Shown here piece by piece: positions 47,137 through 58,383 of a stretch of DNA of 64,000 bases. The position numbers were made by a program, and so were the translations under genes. Every line of letters starts with the position of its first letter. Position 1 is the stretch's first letter. The notes beneath the pieces were generated by a model. It was not told the origin of the DNA, searched no databases, and saw only the letters and a program-made list of their open reading frames with translations. Origin of the DNA: Sabellastarte sp. h YS-2021. Its lineage: Eukaryota; Annelida; Polychaeta; Sabellida; Sabellidae. Location: the NCBI GenBank assembly GCA_964017235.1, contig OZ024936.1, forward strand, positions 18,142,496 through 18,206,495, read 5' to 3'.

Positions 47137-49150
47137 AGGCCCCGGGTCTATGCACAACCGATTACCCAAGGTGAATTGAATCTGTCAAGACATAGGGTCG
47201 GGTGAATTGAATCTGTCAAGATATAGGGTCGGGGACATTTATTGCAGGGCCAGTCGCAAAAGTACTACGACAAGCCCTCAACTCCTAACAAACAAGTCGT
47301 AGCAGGTCCCAACAAGCTGTACTGACAGATAGGCCTGGAGAAACATACAGAACTCCACGACCAGGCGGTGAAGTCGGTATTGCAAGTAGAGTTTTTGATA
47401 AATTTGGGGGAAAAAAGAGGATCAAGTGCCGACCAATAAACGATTCTTAAACTAGGTCACTGCTAAATATTTGGATCCCATCACATGACCTAAACGTTCA
47501 AATTTATTTTTTTGTTTTAATATTATATTATTTTTTGCTTTAATATTATATAAGAAATAAAATCAATGTACGTCTGCTTCAGATTATGAATGAAAAATCC
47601 ATTTAAAATACGAATTTTTAATTTCAAATGTTATATCCTGTGCAAACAAGCAGAGAGAGATGTGCTTCTAACAATCTCTCACCTGACAATGAAAACCTTC
47701 TGCTTGTTGCTGCCTTTTATACTCCAATTTCGAGCTTCTGGGAAGGACCCCTTCAAAATTCCGTCCCTCTGAGCAATTTTTCTACACATTTATAGCAAAT
47801 AATTTCGAGCTTCTGAGAAAGCACATTTTTCTGGACGTGAAGGTAAACACACTGTAGTTCTGGTCACTTGATGGGATCCAAATATTTACTAGTAACATAG
47901 TTTTAGATTTGTTGGTTGGTCAACACTTGATCCCTCTTTTTCCCAGAAATTGCTTATGAGTTTACATTGAAAATAAATATCTTGTGATTGGATCCAAATA
48001 ATTATACTTTTTAAAATTGGGCCGAAAATTAGATTACTATGTCACCTAATCAAACACTTGGTCAGGTTTCTCAATTATTTACAGCATACATGTGGACCTT
48101 TAAACTTCTAAATTATAATTACTTACTGGAAATGGACTGCAAATGAGCAGTACTTAAGTTGCAATACTGTGGGGTGAGAAAAATGAGAAAAAACCCAACA
48201 AAAAATGAGACTGAGAAGATGGACAAGAGAGAATGACTAGTAAAGAATATGTAGAAAGAGAGGACTAGTGCTGTAGTTTAAAAAAGTGGGTGCTGACATC
48301 AAGCAGAGGTCTATTGAAAGCAAAACTAACAGAGGTCTGAAAGAGTTCTGAGAAGAACTAGCTGTGAAGACAATAGAAGTTGGCTAGAGCTCTTAATCTC
48401 CAGAGATCTGTTCATACATGCGCTGGTATGCTTCTGTGACAATGAAACCTTGTTGCTGGTTTGCTGCCTTTTATACTCCAATTTCTGCAGTTCTGGTCAT
48501 GTGATGGGATCCAAATATTTACTGGTGACCTAGTTTTATATTTGTTGATTGGTCGACACTTGATCCTCTTTTTCCCGAAAAATTGCTTATGGGTTTTCAC
48601 AGTGAAAAATAACATCTTGTGATTGGATCCAAATAGCTTGTCAACTTTTTAAAAAATGCCCTGGTGAAATATGCCAAGAATTTGTTTATTATGTAACAAA
48701 ATAAACCCCTTTTAAAGGTTTATCAGTTACTTGAAGCATACACTATCTGTTAACTTCAAAACTATCATCACTTGCTATGTTTCTATGTCATTCTTGGCAT
48801 AATTTTTACCTCACATCATGTTGGGAATGGACTGCAAATGAAAAGTTCTTAAGTTGCAAAAGACAGGCCAGCTTCATGATAAGACAAGCCTGAAAGTGAT
48901 AAGGACAGCCCTGAAAGGGTAACAGACAGGCCTGGAAGTGATACAGACAAGACGTGAAGTGACTAAGACAAGCTGGTTACCAAGCGAGCAGAGCCTAGGC
49001 CGGGAACAAGAGTCGGGAAGGGTCATGTTTGATATTTCACCGACTCTCCCTGACAGGCCGGGAACTTACAACCGACCCTAACCGACCATGTAAACATTGG
49101 TCCCAACTCTCCAAAAATGCTTGCTACCGGCCTGTTGGTTTCAGTGGAAA
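47137..49150. repeat. Composite repeat with internal duplications
   Basis: GC-richer patches at both edges. Inside: a 31-bp unit duplicated at 47171-47234 (GGTGAATTGAATCTGTCAAG); a direct duplication of about 700 bp (47697-48165 and 48443-48862; shared CTGCCTTTTATACTCCAATT, TGATGGGATCCAAATATTTA and GGACTGCAAATGA); an inverted fragment at 47400-47480 of the same family; and a 20-bp tandem (GACAAGCCTGAAAGTGATAA) at 48880-48980. 49060-49100 shares ACCGACCCTAACCGA with Harbinger arms. It may be a large non-autonomous DNA element, but I could not fix its ends. Confidence 0.5.
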
Positions 49151-49816
49151 CACTGCATTAAAGTTGCTATAATAGACTTTTTGTATGGAGTTTAAGGTTA
49201 CCATGAAGGGGAAGTACGCTCCATCCCTTGTGCTATCCCCATGCTAAATATTAGTGAAATTCATCAAGCAGTTTTGGAGTATTTTAATTTAATTTGACAA
49301 TATAAACTCTATAAACCCATTCACATATTTAAAATTTTGTACTGTGACGTCACAATCCAGCCTACTATGGTTGCCAGGGACATGACCTTCACTTAATTAG
49401 CTGTGGGATACTTTGAAGTCCAAAACATATCATAAACAGTAAAAGGGAAAAAGGTTGTTTTCTGTTTCAAATCTTGACCCTTATACAGTTTTCCTGATTA
49501 AAATTAGCCATTAGATAAAGGGTAAGAATACATTTTTTAAAGTCACAAAACAGTAAAACAGTAAAACGGAAGTGGGTGCTTTACCGTTTTTTCTTTCTCT
49601 GTATATGAATAGGTAAAGCAGTGAACGGTATGTACCTTGATTCTATAGGTACCTTGTGAGAGGGTTTTAAACCTACTGTTTTGTACTTTTCCATATTCAT
49701 CACACTCAAATAAATTACAGGTGTGTTTCAGTTTATTCAAACTAAAACTGTAAAAGGGTAACAAACTAATCCCAATAAAAAGAGATATAGGTAAACAAAT
49801 TAACGGTAGGTACCCT
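49130..49816. repeat. AGGGTACC-family element, third copy
   Basis: TTGTACTGTGACGTCACAAT, CCTTCACTTAATTAGCTGTG, GTAAAACGGAAGTGGGTGCT, GTGAGAGGGTTTTAAACCTA and the end TAACGGTAGGTACCCT (49801-49816), collinear with the right part of 39156-40556. Confidence 0.7.
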
Positions 49817-49820
49817 GATT

Positions 49821-50769
49821 CAAGGCACCTGCTTTGGCAGTTATTTACTGTTTACTTTTTTATTTGTTGGTCCTAATATTTTATCCTTGAAAATACCTCC
49901 AGAATTTCACAGCAAATCACCTTTCTGCCCTAGAGATATTGTGTCCTGATTACGAGCAGTCATTTTCAATTTGACAGTTGCTCTGTGAACACATGTTTTC
50001 AATTTACATAAGACTCAAGGTTTTGTCTTTTATATAAATAATAAGTTTAAGTAAAGGATGTTTCTAAAGTGATATGTAAGAAAACACCCATTGCAGCAGT
50101 GAAGAAAAAAAATCATATGTGTCGGCCACAAAGATGAAAGTTACAAGGAGACACTAAACAGCAGTTAATTAGCTAATAATAGGTTGTTTATTGAGGTGTT
50201 CAAACAGCTATACCTGTCAGTAATGTTCGTGCACTGCTCAATCAAAACTAATGATGTCATGATGGTACTTTTGATGGAACTGGACAATGCTTATAATAAT
50301 ATTATGAAATGGATGTATGACTGAGACAAAAGATGTAATCGCTAGTTCCAAACCCATACATTATCCATGTAATCTACTGAGTAACAAGAACAAACAAATA
50401 GAAGGAGAATACATCTCTTAACTTCACTCATCAAAATACAAAGATCTGCTCAGTTCATCATTTTCTATGAACAAGTCACACAAAATCCTTAGCTCATAGT
50501 TCTACATCTAGTTGAAACTTAGATACATTCCATGTTGTTACATCAACATCCAGTTGTAAGTTAGAGAACTGTGATTGAAATAAGTGGGGAAATTGCGGTA
50601 TCATCATTGGTCTGCATCATTCATGCATTGCTCAGTGTGGCCACCTCAGTCAATCACCTCCTTACCTATTATGATATCATGTTTTACAAGGTAAGCTGGG
50701 CCAGACTAGAACAAGGTCAGGTAGATATAATTCCCAGGACTCTTCCACCATGGATCCTGCAATACACTG
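49821..50769. other. Gene-free stretch
   Basis: No exon or known repeat recognised; short frames only. Confidence 0.4.
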
Positions 50770-51513
50770 CCTAGTAAACATTTTTGGGTTTTGCAAACGT
50801 TTGAAAGGAAACGTTTGGCAATGGTTAAAAAATGATGGGTACGAAAACCATTTGTAATAGAATGTTTTTAAAAGGTTTTGTAAAAAACGTTTATTAAACA
50901 TTTAATGATAAATGTTGGAAAAACGTTATAAATGAACATAATAATGTCTGAATAATAATGGGGTCAGAGGTCAAATTCAGTACCTTTATATGGTTGCTCA
51001 CTATTGAAAATATTATTTTTATGTCTAAAATTGTAAGATAGTGGCTGTGCCCCCCTTCAATTCTTACTTTTAAGGATTGCATGTGGGACAATTTTTGACA
51101 AAGTCCTCTAAAATCCCCTATTATTGCTCACCGCCATCTTTGTTTGGATATGTTTGAAGTTGAAGGTTTAAAATTATAGGTTTAAAAAACGTTTTTGATA
51201 AAATGTTTTTAAAACATTTGACAAGAAATTTTGTTTAAACATTTTTGATGTAGTGTTTGAAAAATGTTTCCAGCAAAACCTTAATTTCTTCAGCTATTTT
51301 ATAAATGTTTTAAAAACATTTCCAGTCAAACCACGCCTCTTTAGTTATTTTACAAACGTTTAATAAACGTTTTCAGTAAAAATGTTTGTGTAGAGAATGT
51401 TTATATACTTTTACTTAGAAACGTTTAGAAAACCAAAGATAGGGTTTAATTAGGTTTTAAAAATGTTTTGTAAATGTTTAAACCATTTAAAAACGTTTCT
51501 AATGTTTACTGGG
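50770..51513. mobile_element. MITE-like element rich in AAACGTTT
   Basis: Ends CCTAGTAAACATT on the left and the complement of CCCAGTAAACATT on the right. The body contains many AAACGTTT or close words (at least eight, on both strands because the octamer is palindromic), clustered in the outer thirds. No coding. The target duplication is unresolved (possibly TG). Confidence 0.7.
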
Positions 51514-51519
51514 TGGCTT

Positions 51520-52320
51520 AACAAGGGGTAGTAGGTGGCCTATCTAAATATGTAGTCCCATGCAATGAACTTTGTATTGCCTAGTGGGTGGTATGGCAGT
51601 TGTATAATGTGTTACAGATAAACATGTACCACCATGTAATGTAATATTTCATATTTTTTTTGTTTTATGTGACACTTCTGCATTGCAATGGCCAGCAGTC
51701 AGGGTGGATTGCAGTTTCCACAGAATGGTCAGCTCTTCACAGACTGCATTAGTTAATGCGAAACCCACCTCACAGCACTAAGGTGCAGGCCATGAAGTCT
51801 CCAGAGCCTTTAGTATGTTGTCACAAGTCAAGAATACTTTAAAGCACCATTCGTTGATCCTGCCAGTAAACCATCCTGACAGTTCCTGTAAATGCATGGA
51901 ATCCAAACATGGCTCTCCCCTGCACAATATTCACCTGATTGAAATTACCTTTTCATTGACTTCCCCTTTCAGTCATATTATCTTGTAGCTGGTAGCAGTT
52001 TGCATTATTAGCAGGATGACAACATCAAAGTCTGGCAAATCAACAACTGTAACATGTCAATTTGAAAGGATGTAATATCAAAAGTGTATCAAACCCTTCC
52101 TGACTATGTGTGAACAATCAAGATGAGACATCAATGCTTCTCTTTGTCTCAGTCATAAACGTTAAAAGAAACCTTTTCAGCCTGTCAGAATGAGTTTTGC
52201 TGTAAAACCGACATCACCCAGCCAAGAATTCCATGAGTTCTAATTGTAGCCAAAATCTAACCAACTGCTACAGCAAAAGCAAGAATTTGCTGTGAAGATG
52301 CAAGACTAGAAAGATGTCTA
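51520..52320. other. No recognisable gene
   Basis: Slightly GC-richer than surroundings. A 22-codon ATG frame starts at 51690 (MASSQGGLQF...) without clear splice sites. Nothing is assignable. Confidence 0.35.
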
Positions 52321-52324
52321 TGGA

Positions 52325-52720
52325 GGACAGGCTTTAAAAAAGGAGTTAAACTTCAGAAAGAGGCAAAAGAGAGGAGAAAAAACCTCACCAGGTAACTCAT
52401 TTCCACATTCTTGGTACATCAAAAACAAAACTGTAATCAAATTATTTTACTTTTTTATGAATGACAGAGCAAAACTATTGAACAACAAGCAGTTTGCCAT
52501 CAACTTGACACTGCCTAGTATGATACAGAACTGTATGAATAGAAAAATGAGCAACGCAGTATTTACTGTAACCCCAGTTTGAAGAGACTTGTAGACCAGT
52601 GAAGTAGTTTTGAACACGGAGTAACATTCAGTTGATAACCAATGCACTTTCTTGAGAAAAGGAATTATTCTTGTGTGTTTGCTTGCATTTTATACAATTC
52701 TATCATCACTATTTGAAATG
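52325..52720 (-). pseudogene. LINE reverse-transcriptase C-terminal relic
   Basis: Nucleotide and protein similarity to 28490-28880: MHWLSTECYSVFKTTSLVYK corresponds to the LHWLPV...FKLATLVYKF block, and on the downstream side FVFDVPRMWK corresponds to the FAFDAPTVWN block. Frames are broken. It has the same orientation as the other LINE pieces. Confidence 0.65.
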
Positions 52721-52802
52721 CATCACAATTTATATAAATTAGATTTGGAATCATTCCTAAAACATGAATTATAGTATTTTGCCAAAATGATTATAACAAG
52801 TC

Positions 52803-53085
52803 ATGCCACTGTGGCTGAGTGGGTAACACACTGTCTAGGAACACAGATGACGTGGGTTCAAAATCAGGTACAGGCATATGCATGGTGGCTTGGATAACCA
52901 CTTAAAATAAGTATCCTCCATTATTGGGTCCTATCCCAGTGGCAGGCTAAAGAATCTCAAGGATATTGATAAATGGTCATCCTTGAGCCAGTGCAAGTTA
53001 CTTGAGAGCTTGGGCTGTACTTGGGTCATATAGCACTTTGAGTCCTGTTCTATATGGAGATATTGTATTGAGTATAAAGTTACCT
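52803..53085 (+). repeat. Second tRNA-derived SINE family
   Basis: Head GCCACTGTGGCTGAGTGGGT (A box TGGCTGAGTGGG), about 45 bp later GTGGGTTCAAAATC (B box, one or two mismatches), then an unrelated body and a 3' part TATAGCACTTTGAGTCCTG of the kind shared with LINE tails. It is distinct from the 40907 family. Confidence 0.7.
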
Positions 53086-53089
53086 GGTA

Positions 53090-53855
53090 GCTGAACTGAA
53101 CCTATAGATTCCTTGCCAACTTTACCACCTGAAGTAGACTACAGTGAATAAATACAGGAAACATGCTTTCAGCTCTGCATTGATCTTCACATTAGAAAGT
53201 GAATTTCAGTGTAATGTTCTAGATCAGTGTGCTGTCCCAGAGAAGATAGTGTTTTGACATATGCGACTTTTGGTACATTTTGTCTTTCAAAGATTCCTTG
53301 ATGTATGGATCAAATATCAACAAAGTTCAAGACTCGAATACAGACCTGAACTAAAGAGAAATCTTAAGTAAGCCTTAAATATCTCTGGTAAATGTTCTTT
53401 TCCAAAGACAAAAATTGCTGGTATCACTAGACAGGGCAGCATGTCAGCAATTAGGAGTGTTGCGCTAGTAAGTTATTTTTGGTACAAAAATATTCTGGCT
53501 GTAGCCCATTGAAATATCAGCTTAATATTAATTTTGCTTTTTGTACAAGCTAAACCTTTTTAAAATATAAAGTAATATCAGTAGACATAATAAACAGCAT
53601 CTATGTTAGAAAATTATTCTGACTTGGGCAAATTTTATCTCTAAACTAAACTTTTCTAATTGCATATCCCAAGCTACTTTTTAAACAGAACTTAAAACAT
53701 GAACTTTTGTATGACCCAAAGTTCTTTTTCACATATCTCCATATTGGTGTAGATCTCAGCCTGTAGTTCAAGGGGAAGAACTCTCATTTCTTTTCAATAT
53801 GGGGTGGTATAAGGTAGAGGACCTTAAACAAGTAATACAGACTGCTTTTTGTGAT
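53090..53855. other. Gene-free stretch
   Basis: Nothing recognised. Confidence 0.4.
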
Positions 53856-53857
53856 GA

Positions 53858-54064
53858 CTAAACTCCAATAAATGGCAATCCTGAATGCCTGTCCAGATAA
53901 TACTCCAGCCAAAGAGAACCCAAAGTTGTACTTTGACCATTATCACTACAGGTGCCAAATTTGCAACCTTTGGGTTTTTTATCACATTCTTTGCCAGGCA
54001 GGTAACTGCATGATACCAAGACCCCTGTTGGCAAAACATAAACTTGGTCAAAGAACTTAGCACA
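53858..54064 (-). CDS. Possible terminal exon, cysteine-rich product
   Basis: On minus a good acceptor (TCTCAATATTTTCAG) is followed by 68 open codons to TAG at 53858-53860. The peptide has five Cys (CAKFFDQ, VSCSYLPGKECDKK, GCKFGTC) and no long hydrophobic run, as in part of a secreted or extracellular protein. The upstream exons were not found, and no AATAAA lies close downstream. The opposite frame is also open, so chance cannot be excluded. No family is assigned. Confidence 0.35.
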   Translation of the reverse strand, partial: CAKFFDQVYVLPTGVLVSCSYLPGKECDKKPKGCKFGTCSDNGQSTTLGSLWLEYYLDRHSGLPFIGV

Positions 54065-54130
54065 CTGAAAATATTGAGACAGTTTTGTATCACTGAATTT
54101 ATGCATTAAATAAATGATAGATATGTTCAT

Positions 54131-55700
54131 ACATCGGTAATTTTTTTTGCATATGTAAACATCTCCAAGTTGTACTGATACATTTTCCTACATGGTACAA
54201 CTTATCCATCTAAAGAATACATATATGATGTAGAAAAGTAGAAATACGTATGTTTCTGTATAAATTTCCTCATTGTGTAATACTGTTAGAATGTAAAAAG
54301 TTAAAAACTACACACAGACATTTTAAAAGTCCAGAAATCAATTCTTGAGGCCTATACACACTGATAATATAATGAACTGATTCAGAAGATTTATTGTTTA
54401 AAACGAACTTAATTTTATCTAAATCAGAAAGTATTGTGAGCACAAAATACAGGGCCCTGTTTAAAATTAACAGAACTTTCTTAATTCTTCCATCATGATC
54501 TTCAGGCTAAAGAGGGGTCATATCTCAGCTTATTGCATTGGATCATATCAATCAATGCTAAGCCTGTTCATATACCCTTCTTGGTAGAGGCAACAACTCT
54601 ACAAGGTCCAGTATTTATCTGACCGAGTTGAACCATTTTAGCCAAAAAAACAGAGTATATATCACAATCACTGTACACGTAGTGTATGAGTACATTGCAC
54701 CTTTTTATTTACAGACTACATTCTTAGTTTAAAGAAAATTGCTAAATAAGTACTGTGTGAGTGCATTGTAAACATTGTTTCAAACTACACATAAAAATTT
54801 ACATGTGAAGTAAATATAATAAATTTAATAGATTGAAGTATAAATCAGCTAACCATTTCAATACTATAATAAATGCTATATATACAGTATCCTACATTAT
54901 TTTCACCAGTGTAGATCCCACAAGGTATATCGAATAAAGTCATGCAAAAATAAAAGATTCAACAATTTGTACCACTGAGTGTTGAATATACCTTTTTTGA
55001 ATGTCAGGTCTTATACTAAGCATTCTAAGTAAAAAATCCACTTTTAGTAGTTGTTTATGAGGGATGCACCAATAAAATTGGTGATGACAAAAACAATCTT
55101 TCGCTGATAAACATATAATAACCCATCTAATTGTGTTCATGAAAGCATATTATTCAAAATGTTAATTGTACAATTGTTTTGTAGCATCAATATACATTAG
55201 TTTAGACTAGATTCACAGTGTACTTCATATTGTGGCTTTCATGTCTAATTTATTGCAATTCACACTAGGTCTGTTCAGCTTCTGAACTGCCTTTAAAAGT
55301 TTCCGTCTCTTTGCATTCAATGACAATTCCCAGCCATCTCCCCAGTGAAGTAGCAGAACACAAGCTGCATAAATCCTATCACTAGGATATTTAGCTTCTA
55401 GTCTATACCAAGTTATTGGACAAGTTACTTCTATTGTTCACCTAGCTTTGTGGCAATATCAACCATATATTCATTGTGGATTTTATTTATAGAATTACAA
55501 CTATGTATTTTATATGTTTTTTTATACTGGAGCTTATAAACCAGCTCTTATATGTGTTGATTTATAATTTCAGTCATTTTGTGCAATATCTGAATTCTAG
55601 GTCAGATTGTTAAATTGTAAAAATAAAGATATAAATTGCTTCATACATACATGTGTCTTATAATTCCAAATGAGCAGTTATGATGTTTGTTACGATAAAC
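54131..55700. other. Gene-free stretch
   Basis: AT-rich DNA; short frames without motifs; no recognised repeat. Confidence 0.4.
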
Positions 55701-55711
55701 ATGGAAGTTGA

Positions 55712-55949
55712 TTTACTTATTTATTTGGGGTTTTACATCACTTTCAACACTGTACAGGTTATATCATGATGGGAAGTTGGAAGGGCAGAGGAAACCAGTA
55801 CATACAGTTCATTAGGGTTCTGTACTGTAAACTGCTGACCAACGGCAAGCAACTACCAGCTTTTCCACTTGAGGCCGTGCCGGGAATCGAACTCCAGCCT
55901 CAGAGGTGGGAGGCAAGAGTGTTACCACTCTGCCACCGTGGCCCCTAAT
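55712..55949 (-). repeat. Full-length tRNA-derived SINE
   Basis: 40907-type SINE with intact layout. Flanked by ATGGAAGTTGA (55701-55711 and 55950-55960), a perfect 11-bp duplication. The target itself is part of an older SINE tail. Confidence 0.93.
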
Positions 55950-55996
55950 ATGGAAGTTGAAAGGGACATGAAACCCTAACTTTGACTTTTGTGATG
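55950..55996 (+). repeat. Older SINE tail split by the younger SINE
   Basis: TGGAAGTTGAAAGGGACATG and AAACCCTAACTTTGAC resemble the GGCTGTTGAACGGGAC... tail module seen at 23804 and 30021. Confidence 0.55.
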
Positions 55997-55999
55997 ATT

Positions 56000-56957
56000 A
56001 ATAATATTATGAAACCATTGTTACATGCAAAATATACAATGTTGCTGATCTCTTGCTGATATCTTACTGATCTTTATTCACTTTATTATAGGACAAGCAT
56101 AAAATATATTAATTTTTGCACCTTCATTCCCCAGACATTAATGAACTATTTTGGAACAGGCTGGATAACTTTATTTTTCAAATTATAAACTCTGATCCAG
56201 GATAAGTGTGTACTTCACCAGCAAAAGTTTATTTATTTGATATTAAGAAAAATGAAACAAATTTAAATTAGCCACAAATTTACCTACTTTTTTGGAACTA
56301 TTATAGTAAGTAACTCACTCAGTTTTTTTTATCTCCTGAATAGGGAAGAGATATGCCAAAGTATAGTGTAATAGTTCAATAACAATAAAATGCATTTTTA
56401 ATGGGTTAAGGCTCACTAGGTGGACTACTCTACAGCAAACATTATAACAATATTCTTCTGCAATTAAATACTTTTGTCTCAAATAGGCCAAAATAACATT
56501 GCAAGGGGTTTCTTTAATTCCCATTTGTTCCACAACAAAGTTTAATTTCTATTTTCTCCTGGTAGAATTACCAATTGATGCAGGAGTTTCTACTGTGACA
56601 CATGTATATGTAAATATCAACAGATCAAAAGAATAGAGATAATAAATGAATGCATAGTTATCTTTCTCATCAATAAGCATTCCTAGTTTAGCAAACTCTG
56701 TACCTCCCACTCTTCATCCATCATTTAAATCTTTAGTCTTCATTTTGTCTGTCTCAGCGACCTGTGACTTCCTCCAAATCCTCAAAATAGTCAAACTAGA
56801 TTGGTTTACTTTTTTCCTAGTTCTGCAAATTATCTCTCTGTAGGTCATAGTTTTGATCCACTAATTTAGCCTTGATCTATATCTGTCTTGAAAATTTTGC
56901 TAGTGTCTTTTGATCCGACATCATCAGTGGCTCCCCCAACTGGACCAGAAGATGATA
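56000..56957. other. Gene-free stretch; probable continuation of ankyrin gene 3' UTR region
   Basis: No exon assigned. This is the DNA that adjoined 61585 before the Gypsy insertion, so it should contain the original 3' UTR and poly(A) site of the minus-strand ankyrin gene. A 30-codon minus-strand frame near 56867-56955 reads GPVGGATDDVGSKDTSK and ends in TAA; its nature is unclear. Confidence 0.35.
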
Positions 56958-56962
56958 TACAT

Positions 56963-57217
56963 TGTAACATGTATAACAGTATAAACCAAATGTGTGGGTT
57001 TGAAGGAGTCATCATACAACACAGGAAATAAGGGTAATAAATCACTGGACAGTAGCATCACTACAAAGAGAGGTTAAACAGTTCAGTCCTATATAAATAA
57101 CGATTCAAGCATGTGCTGGTTATTTTGTGATCTCTATTTTAAATGCTGAAATAATAACATTTGTACAGACTTTGTATTTTATTTCTCATAAAATATCAAC
57201 AAGTCATACAACTTACA
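56963..57217 (+). repeat. 5' LTR of Gypsy element
   Basis: 255 bp starting TGTAACATG and ending ACTTACA. It has a CTATATAAAT TATA-like box at about 57091. Positions 57034-57217 match the 3' LTR with only a few differences, including a short deletion near the end (CTTACA versus CTTGTTACA). Confidence 0.9.
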
Positions 57218-57388
57218 TGGTGTCAGGTGAATATTGCACTAACTATGGAATATTAAAACAAAAGGATACATCCATTTTAATTACTGTAAATAGGACAATC
57301 TCTGTTCTAAAACAAAGCCAGTAATTAGGATATTTCTGTTTTTGGAACAAAACATTTGTTCTAGGAAGCAAACAGGATTTTTTTAAAT

Positions 57389-58383
57389 ATGAATCCAGAA
57401 GGTGAGCAAGCAGAAAATCAACAAGCAGAAAATCAACAAGCAGAAAATCAACAAGCACCAGCAGCAGCTTCAGCAATGGCTACCTCTGCAGCTTCAATCA
57501 ACAGTCAGGTACCACTGCCCCCAAATTATGTGACAACAGGTGACCTAGCTTTCAATGGAATAAGTATAAACAAATCTGGGACAGTTTTGAGATAGTAACA
57601 GGACTCAAAGAAAAGACTAGTGCATATCGAACAGCCACGTTCATTACGTATATTGGATCAAAAGCGCTGGAAATATTCAATGGACTACCCTATGAAAATG
57701 ACATTGATAAAGTGTTTGAATTATTTCAGAACTATTGCATAGGTGAAGCAAATGTGATATACGAAAGATATATCTTCAACAACAGAGTTCAATAAAGTGG
57801 TGAGTCTTTTGATTCTTTTGTTTCTCATCTCCGCCTACTCTCACTATCATGCAACTATAATGCAATGCAAGAAGAGATGATTAGAGACAGAATAGTGATG
57901 GGGATATCTGACGCACGACTGCGGCACAGCAGGCTTCAAGAGCCAAAGCTGACATTAAAGACACCAATAGAATGTGGAAGAGCCTCAGAAATGATGTCAA
58001 AACAACTGAAGACAATGGCTCCCAATGAAGAAGTGAGTGCAGTTAAAAAGAAAGGAAAAGCTCCGACTTACAGAACTGGACAAATTTCATCCTGGCCCAA
58101 AAACTGCAAATACTGCAGCCGAAGTCACCCAAAAGACAAAAGCAAATGCCCAGATTATGGAAAAACCTGCACTTACTGCTCCAAAAAGAACCACTTTGAA
58201 TCAATGTGCATGGCCAAGAAGAATCAAGTGAAGGGAAGCCCGAGAATGAAGAAAGTGAATTTGTGTGATGAAAGTGAAGACAGTGACAGCCAATACGAAT
58301 ATATTGAAACTGTGAACTTAGACACAGTTAATGCAGCGACCGTGAACAGTTATGATGATACAAAACTGTTCACAAACATGTGA
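57389..58383 (+). pseudogene. Gypsy gag with zinc knuckles, broken
   Basis: Gag packages the element RNA. The ATG at 57389 opens a Gln/Ala-rich N-terminus with three tandem QAENQ repeats. The capsid-like part (WDSFEIVTGLKEK, ALEIFNGLP, NVIYERYIFNNR) follows in another frame after a shift near 57578. A TAA at 57793-57795 interrupts it. Then SGESFDSFVSHLRLLS and EEMIRDRIVMGI lead into two Cys/His zinc knuckles (CKYCSRSHPKDKSKC; CTYCSKKNHFESMC, the second being a standard CX2CX4HX4C) at about 58108-58210. It ends at TGA 58381-58383. Confidence 0.9.

Noticed and set aside
56867-56955. Minus-strand frame (GPVGGATDDVGSKDTSK) as a missing C-terminus of the ankyrin protein
   Set aside because: The ankyrin exon already ends in a stop codon 8 bp before the Gypsy insertion, so this stretch cannot continue that frame. 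A distant resemblance to 3' ends of other retroelements was too weak to call.
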